Shown: piece after piece, positions 32,595 through 36,244 of the stretch
Position numbering within the stretch: the first letter of the stretch is position 1
Layout of the letters: the number at the start of each line of letters is the position of its first letter
NCBI GenBank assembly: GCA_947447625.1
Contig: CANFKS010000040.1
Span: 1-36,244 of the forward strand
Length of the DNA: 36,244 nucleotides
Source of the DNA: Rhodospirillales bacterium
Lineage (GTDB): Bacteria > Pseudomonadota > Alphaproteobacteria > Acetobacterales > Acetobacteraceae
Direction: 5' to 3'
The notes under the pieces: generated by a model
What the model saw: the letters and a program-made list of their open reading frames with translations, nothing else
Told to the model about the DNA's origin: nothing
The model's database searches: none
Program-made: the position numbers and the translations under genes

Positions 32595-33470
32595 ATGACC
32601 GACACGCAAACCGAGACCCAGAGCCCCGCCGAACAGCTGGCCGCCTTGCGCGCCGAGCTCGACCGGATCGACAACCAGATGCATGACCTGCTGATGCAGC
32701 GGGCCGGGGTCGTGGAGCGCGTCGGCGCGCTCGGCGCCAAGGGGCGCGTGCCGCTGCGGCCGGGGCGCGAGGCCGATATCGTGCGCCGCCTGCTCGATCG
32801 CCATGAGGGCCGTCTGCCGCGCCGCACCATCGCGCGGATGTGGCGGGAACTTCTGGCCGGCACGACGGGGATGCAGGGCAACTACACCATCGCGGTGTGC
32901 CAGGCTGATCCGACGGGTGGATTCACGGCATGTGCGCGGGAGCATTTCGGCGCATCGACGCCGATGCGGGCGCATCGCACCGCGGCCCAGGCATTGGGCG
33001 AAGTGAGCGCGGGAACCGCGGTTGCCGCCGTGCTGCCGATGCCGTCCGAGGAAGAGACCCAGGGCGAGGCGTGGTGGACGGCGCTGCTGCACCGCGACGA
33101 ACCGCGCATCCATGTCGTCGCGCGCCTGCCGTTCTGGCGGCCGCGCAGCGAGGGGGCGCCGCGGGTGCAGGCGCTGGTGGTATCGGCTGCGGCACCCGAT
33201 CCGAGCCGGGACGATCGTTCGCTGATCGGGCTCGAAGTGTCGGACAGCATGAGCCGGGCCCGGCTGTCCACAATCCTGACCGCGGCCGGGCTTGCCGCGT
33301 CCAACACGATCCTGCGCCGGGTGCCTGGCTCGCCGGTTGCCCATGCGCTGGTCGATGTCGCGGGGTTCATCATCGAGAGCGATCCACGCCTCGCCGCATT
33401 GCCCGATCTGCTGCGCCCGGCCGTCGTGCTGGGTGCCTATGCCGTACCTGTTGACGGAGACACCGCATGA
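32595..33470 (+). CDS. chorismate mutase (AroQ type) with P-protein-like C-terminal region
   Basis: The N-terminal ~90 residues match AroQ chorismate mutase: [30 protein letters not shown], then [18 protein letters not shown]. This activity makes prephenate from chorismate. The remaining ~200 residues do not carry a clear dehydratase active site but have an ACT-like end ([20 protein letters not shown], then [15 protein letters not shown]). The layout resembles a P-protein whose dehydratase part has diverged. The start at 32595 (MTDTQTETQ) fits; upstream in-frame codons to 32532 look non-coding. hisC overlaps its stop by 4 nt. Confidence 0.85.
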   Translation: MTDTQTETQSPAEQLAALRAELDRIDNQMHDLLMQRAGVVERVGALGAKGRVPLRPGREADIVRRLLDRHEGRLPRRTIARMWRELLAGTTGMQGNYTIAVCQADPTGGFTACAREHFGASTPMRAHRTAAQALGEVSAGTAVAAVLPMPSEEETQGEAWWTALLHRDEPRIHVVARLPFWRPRSEGAPRVQALVVSAAAPDPSRDDRSLIGLEVSDSMSRARLSTILTAAGLAASNTILRRVPGSPVAHALVDVAGFIIESDPRLAALPDLLRPAVVLGAYAVPVDGDTA

Positions 33471-34576
33471 CCGCTCCCGCCGCGAATCCCCCGCGCCCCC
33501 GCCCCGAAGTGATGGCCATCGCCGCCTATGTCGGCGGTGAGCACAAGCTGCCCGGCGTCAACCGCGTCATCACGCTGTCGGCCAATGAGGGGCCGTTCGG
33601 CCCGCCGCCTTCGGCGCGCGAGGCCGCGGTGAAGGTGGCAGGGGAGATGCATCATTATCCCGATGGCGGCTCGATCGAGTTGCGCAAGGCGATCGGTGCC
33701 CGCTTCGGGCTTGATCCGGCGCGCATCGTGTGCGGCACCGGGTCGGACGAGTTGATCCAGCATATCTGCCACATCTACGGCGGCCCCGGCACCGATGTCA
33801 TCATGTCGATGCACGGGTTCACGATGTACCAGATTGCCGGGACCTATGCCGGCAGCCGGGTGTTGAAGGCGCCGGAGCACAATTTCACGACCTCGGTCGA
33901 TGAGATGCTGGCGGCGGTGACACCGGAGACAACGGTGATGTTCGTGGCCAACCCCAACAACCCCACCGGCTCGCTGCTGCCGGAGAGCGAAATGTTGCGG
34001 CTGCGCGCGGGGCTGCGCGAGGACATCCTGCTGGTGCTCGATTCGGCCTATGCCGAATATGTCGAGGCTGCGGATTACGATGCCGGCAGCCGGATGGTCG
34101 ATGCTGGCGAAAACACGATCATGCTGCGCACGTTCTCCAAGATTTTCGGCCTTGGCGGCATGCGGGTGGGCTGGGGTTACGGGCCGCCGATGGTGATCGA
34201 TGCGATCAATCGGGTGCGTGGCGTCTTCAACGTCAACAAGATCGCCCAGGCCGCCGCCGTGGCCGCATTGGCCGAGCCGGGCTGGGTCGAGCGGTGCAAG
34301 GCACACAATACGGTGTGGCGGGCGAAGCTTTCGGCGATCATGACCAGGCTCGGCATCGTTGCGCATCCAACCGAGGGCAACTTCATCCTCTCCGATTTCG
34401 GCACCGCCGAGCGAGCCAAGGGGGCGGATGCGTTCCTGAGAACGCGCGGCATCATCGTGCGTGGCATGACTGCGTATGACCTGCCGCATTGCCTGCGCAT
34501 CACCGTCGGAACCGAGGAGGAGTGCGGCCTGGTGGCCGATGCGCTGACGGGTTTCATGGCGACGCAGCATGGCTGA
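33467..34576 (+). CDS. hisC: histidinol-phosphate/aromatic aminotransferase
   Basis: This PLP enzyme has 369 residues. The PLP lysine is in [11 protein letters not shown] (Lys225). Other fold marks are [41 protein letters not shown] and [12 protein letters not shown]. Between chorismate mutase and the prephenate dehydrogenase-type gene, it most likely makes histidinol phosphate and also transaminates prephenate or phenylpyruvate, as in other bacteria with this order. Its start overlaps the previous stop (ATGA) and its end overlaps the next start by 8 nt. Confidence 0.93.
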   Translation: MTAPAANPPRPRPEVMAIAAYVGGEHKLPGVNRVITLSANEGPFGPPPSAREAAVKVAGEMHHYPDGGSIELRKAIGARFGLDPARIVCGTGSDELIQHICHIYGGPGTDVIMSMHGFTMYQIAGTYAGSRVLKAPEHNFTTSVDEMLAAVTPETTVMFVANPNNPTGSLLPESEMLRLRAGLREDILLVLDSAYAEYVEAADYDAGSRMVDAGENTIMLRTFSKIFGLGGMRVGWGYGPPMVIDAINRVRGVFNVNKIAQAAAVAALAEPGWVERCKAHNTVWRAKLSAIMTRLGIVAHPTEGNFILSDFGTAERAKGADAFLRTRGIIVRGMTAYDLPHCLRITVGTEEECGLVADALTGFMATQHG

Positions 34577-35456
34577 GCCTGTCTTCAAGCGGCTGGCGTT
34601 GCTGGGCGTGGGGCTGATCGGCAGTTCGGTGGCGCGGATCGCCATGGAGCGGGGCGACATCGCAGGCGAGATCGTCGCCAATGCGCGCACCCAGGCGACG
34701 CTGGATCGGGTGATGGAACTCGGTATCGCCCATCGCGTGGAACTCGATCCGGCCAAGGCGGTCGAGGGTGCGGATTGCGTCATGCTGTGTGCGCCGGTGG
34801 GTGCCTATGCGGCGCTGGCGGAGGCGATTGCGCCCTATTTGATGCCGGGGGCGGTGTTGACCGATGTGGGCTCGACCAAGCAGTCGGTCATCCGCGATGT
34901 GGGGCCGCTGGTGCCGGAGGGGGTGCATTTCGTGCCGGCGCATCCCATGGCGGGCACCGAGCATTCGGGGCCGGATGCCGGGTTCTCGACCCTGTTTCAG
35001 GGGCGCTGGACCCTGGTTGTACCAATTCCCGGAACGGATGAGGCAGCGAACGAGAAGGTTTGCGAGTTATGGCGGCGCTGCGGGTCGATGATCGAGATCA
35101 TGGAACCGGCCCATCATGACCGGGTGGTGGCCATCGTCAGTCATCTGCCGCACCTGATTGCGTTCACCATTTGCGGGACCGCCGATGATCTGGAGGACGA
35201 GAGCCGCCAGCAGGTGCTGCGCTTCGCCGCCGCGGGATTTCGGGATTTCACCCGCATTGCGGCGTCTGACCCGGCGATGTGGCGCGATGTATTCCTCAAC
35301 AACCGCGAGGCGCTGCTGGAAATGCTGGCCCGCTTCATGGAGGACGCCCAGGCGATGGCGCGCGCGGTGCGGTGGGGCGATCCGTCCTACATCGAGGAAA
35401 GCATCAAACGGGGACGCAAAATCCGCCGCAGCCTGATCGAACTGAAGCAGGCCTGA
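34569..35456 (+). CDS. tyrC: prephenate/arogenate (cyclohexadienyl) dehydrogenase
   Basis: The enzyme oxidises prephenate or arogenate with NAD(P) toward tyrosine. The 295-residue product has the dinucleotide fold [21 protein letters not shown]. It also has [14 protein letters not shown], and [21 protein letters not shown] with the substrate-binding His. Further conserved parts are [14 protein letters not shown] and [23 protein letters not shown]. It overlaps hisC by 8 nt and completes the chorismate-to-tyrosine branch here. Preference between prephenate and arogenate cannot be read. It ends 10 nt before the convergent zinc-ribbon gene, with no clear terminator between. Confidence 0.95.
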   Translation: MAEPVFKRLALLGVGLIGSSVARIAMERGDIAGEIVANARTQATLDRVMELGIAHRVELDPAKAVEGADCVMLCAPVGAYAALAEAIAPYLMPGAVLTDVGSTKQSVIRDVGPLVPEGVHFVPAHPMAGTEHSGPDAGFSTLFQGRWTLVVPIPGTDEAANEKVCELWRRCGSMIEIMEPAHHDRVVAIVSHLPHLIAFTICGTADDLEDESRQQVLRFAAAGFRDFTRIAASDPAMWRDVFLNNREALLEMLARFMEDAQAMARAVRWGDPSYIEESIKRGRKIRRSLIELKQA

Positions 35457-35466
35457 CCCAGCCGGT

Positions 35467-35880
35467 TCAGCCGAGACCGAGCCAGAGGAAAACCCGCTCA
35501 GCCGGCGGAAAGATGTCGATCAGGGCAGCGCGCCAGACCATCATGGCAGCACACAAACCGGCTAGCACCAGGATACTTGCGCCGAGCGCGATCGATACCG
35601 CCAGCGTGTGCGCCATCCGCCGCCCGGCCGGCCGGTGCCGTGTTTCGCGCGTCACGTCGGCTGGACGCGCGGTGCGCGGGGCAACGGCGGGGGCCGGTGG
35701 CGTCGCAATGACGGGTGCTGGAACGACTTGGGGCGTCGGGGGAAGTGGCGCGGACGGTGCGCCGGCGGGTTGCGGCACCCATTCCCCCGCACAGCGGGCG
35801 CAGCGCGTGCGCTTGCCGTCTGCCAGCAGCGCGTCTGGCACCTCGTAGATGGCGGAACAGGTCGGGCAGACGATGCGCAT
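35467..35880 (-). CDS. MJ0042-type zinc-ribbon membrane protein
   Basis: This 137-residue protein has an N-terminal zinc ribbon (C5PTC8 and C27ARC30). A proline/alanine-rich linker (SAPLPPTPQVVPAPVIATPP) follows. One C-terminal membrane segment spans AVSIALGASILVLAGLCAAMMVW, followed by FPPAERVFLWLGLG. Such proteins commonly sit beside ftsE-ftsX in alphaproteobacteria, and this one is divergent from ftsE. Its function is unknown; a role at the envelope is inference. The ATG at 35880 has AGGGA 6 nt upstream. The frame stays open upstream through two 51-nt hairpin units, which would read as 17-residue repeats, but I regard that as non-coding. Confidence 0.88.
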   Translation of the reverse strand: MRIVCPTCSAIYEVPDALLADGKRTRCARCAGEWVPQPAGAPSAPLPPTPQVVPAPVIATPPAPAVAPRTARPADVTRETRHRPAGRRMAHTLAVSIALGASILVLAGLCAAMMVWRAALIDIFPPAERVFLWLGLG

Positions 35881-35892
35881 GCGGATCCCTGG

Positions 35893-35991
35893 AGCCTCAT
35901 AATTTTTGGCGGAATCACCAAAAACCTGAATCAGGCGCTCTAGAGCCTGATGATTTTTGGTGGAATCACCAAAAATCTGAATCAGGCGATC
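35893..35991. repeat. two tandem hairpin units, 51-nt period
   Basis: Units at 35893-35940 and 35944-35991 agree at 43 of 48 positions. The second folds as a long nested hairpin: GCCTGAT pairs with ATCAGGC outside, and ATTTTTGGTG pairs with CACCAAAAAT around a GAAT loop. The units meet at the palindrome GCTCTAGAGC (35937-35946). They begin 13 bases upstream of the zinc-ribbon start and lie in the zinc-ribbon/ftsE divergent region. Confidence 0.85.
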
Positions 35992-36000
35992 AACCACAGA

Positions 36001-36046
36001 GTTAGAGCGGGATGCCTTCGCCTATCAGAAGGCATCCCGCTCTAAC
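36001..36046. repeat. perfect 19-bp hairpin module (REP-like)
   Basis: GTTAGAGCGGGATGCCTTC (36001-36019) pairs exactly with 36028-36046 around the loop GCCTATCA. It is the same module as at 22018-22059, identical over the shared 17-bp arms and loop. It lies 9 bases after the tandem hairpin units and about 120 bases before ftsE. Confidence 0.9.
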
Positions 36047-36168
36047 GGTTGGGCGCGATCCTGCCCGGCACTGCAAGCCAGCGCAACGGGGATCATGAAA
36101 GTGCAGTACCTTCCTTCGCGCTCGGCTATCATGGCACAAAGCGAACAGGAAAAGGACCGAGTCGCGGG

Positions 36169-36244
36169 ATGATCCGTCTGGAAGCTGTCGGGCTGCATTA
36201 CGTCCAGGGCGCGAGCTCCGGGCACGAGGTGCTGCGCGATCTTA
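36169..36244 (+). CDS. ftsE: cell-division ATP-binding protein FtsE, partial
   Basis: Only the first ~25 codons are in the window: MIRLEAVGLHYVQGASSGHE, then VLRDL. This matches the FtsE beginning (MIRxENVxLRY ... VLxDLSF), the ATPase that with FtsX controls cell-wall hydrolases at the septum. The ATG at 36169 has only a modest upstream AGGA at longer spacing. The Walker motifs lie beyond the window. The divergent zinc-ribbon gene supports the identification. The 120 bases between the hairpin module and the start must hold its promoter; I could not identify it with confidence. Confidence 0.75.
   Translation, partial: MIRLEAVGLHYVQGASSGHEVLRDL

Noticed and set aside
111-36046. CRISPR array
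   Set aside because: The repeated hairpins are few, widely scattered or directly tandem, lack unique spacers of regular length, and no cas gene is present.

Overview
The window is GC-rich chromosomal DNA from an alphaproteobacterium, most likely of the Acetobacteraceae/Rhodospirillales type. The support is a ChpT-like phosphotransferase, an Aap-type amino-acid transporter, a dnaN-recF pair, the metX-metW pair, a chorismate mutase-hisC-tyrC cluster ending beside ftsE, and intergenic hairpin modules with AGAGC/GCTCT ends. This placement is inferred from gene content; no search was run. No tRNA, rRNA, CRISPR array, transposase or phage gene was seen.

Layout. 1-3306 (minus): aapQ-aapM-aapP, two permeases and an ATPase for polar amino-acid uptake, without the binding protein. 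3392-4378 (minus): moaA. 4677-6883 (plus): chpT-like gene and a CheA-like kinase whose CheW domain is cut short. 6946-7872: nudC. 8071-10364: dnaN and recF. 10361-14404: dppDFBC-type peptide ABC transporter, again without a binding protein and interrupted between dppB and dppC by a ~230-bp palindromic MITE-like element. 14461-20106: a tightly overlapping Liv-type ABC transporter (binding protein, LivG, LivF, LivH, LivM) ending in a nucleoside hydrolase, followed by a gamma-glutamyltransferase-family gene. 22134-26771: a small unknown gene, a carboxymuconolactone-decarboxylase-like gene, a SIR2 deacylase, a sulfotransferase-like protein, an MFS exporter and a small unknown gene. 26802-29542: an Atm1-type exporter divergent from a Nudix/DUF4743 gene. 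29607-30665: a luciferase-like oxidoreductase. 30743-35456: metX, metW, chorismate mutase, hisC, tyrC. 35467-36244: a zinc-ribbon membrane protein divergent from ftsE.

How it fits together. The left two thirds is dominated by nutrient uptake (amino acids, peptides, and a Liv-type substrate that may be a nucleoside) with hydrolases that could process the imported compounds. The right end holds amino-acid biosynthesis (methionine, then tyrosine/phenylalanine) next to a cell-division gene.

The most unusual features are non-coding. One is a family of hairpin modules sharing AGAGC/GCTCT ends, at about 110-150, 21927-22060 and 35893-36046. Another is the MITE-like palindrome inside the dpp operon. 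A third is a perfect inverted repeat that buries the Shine-Dalgarno sequence of aapQ. The plus strand is also strikingly G-rich to about 29 kb and then becomes nearly neutral in the genes sampled.
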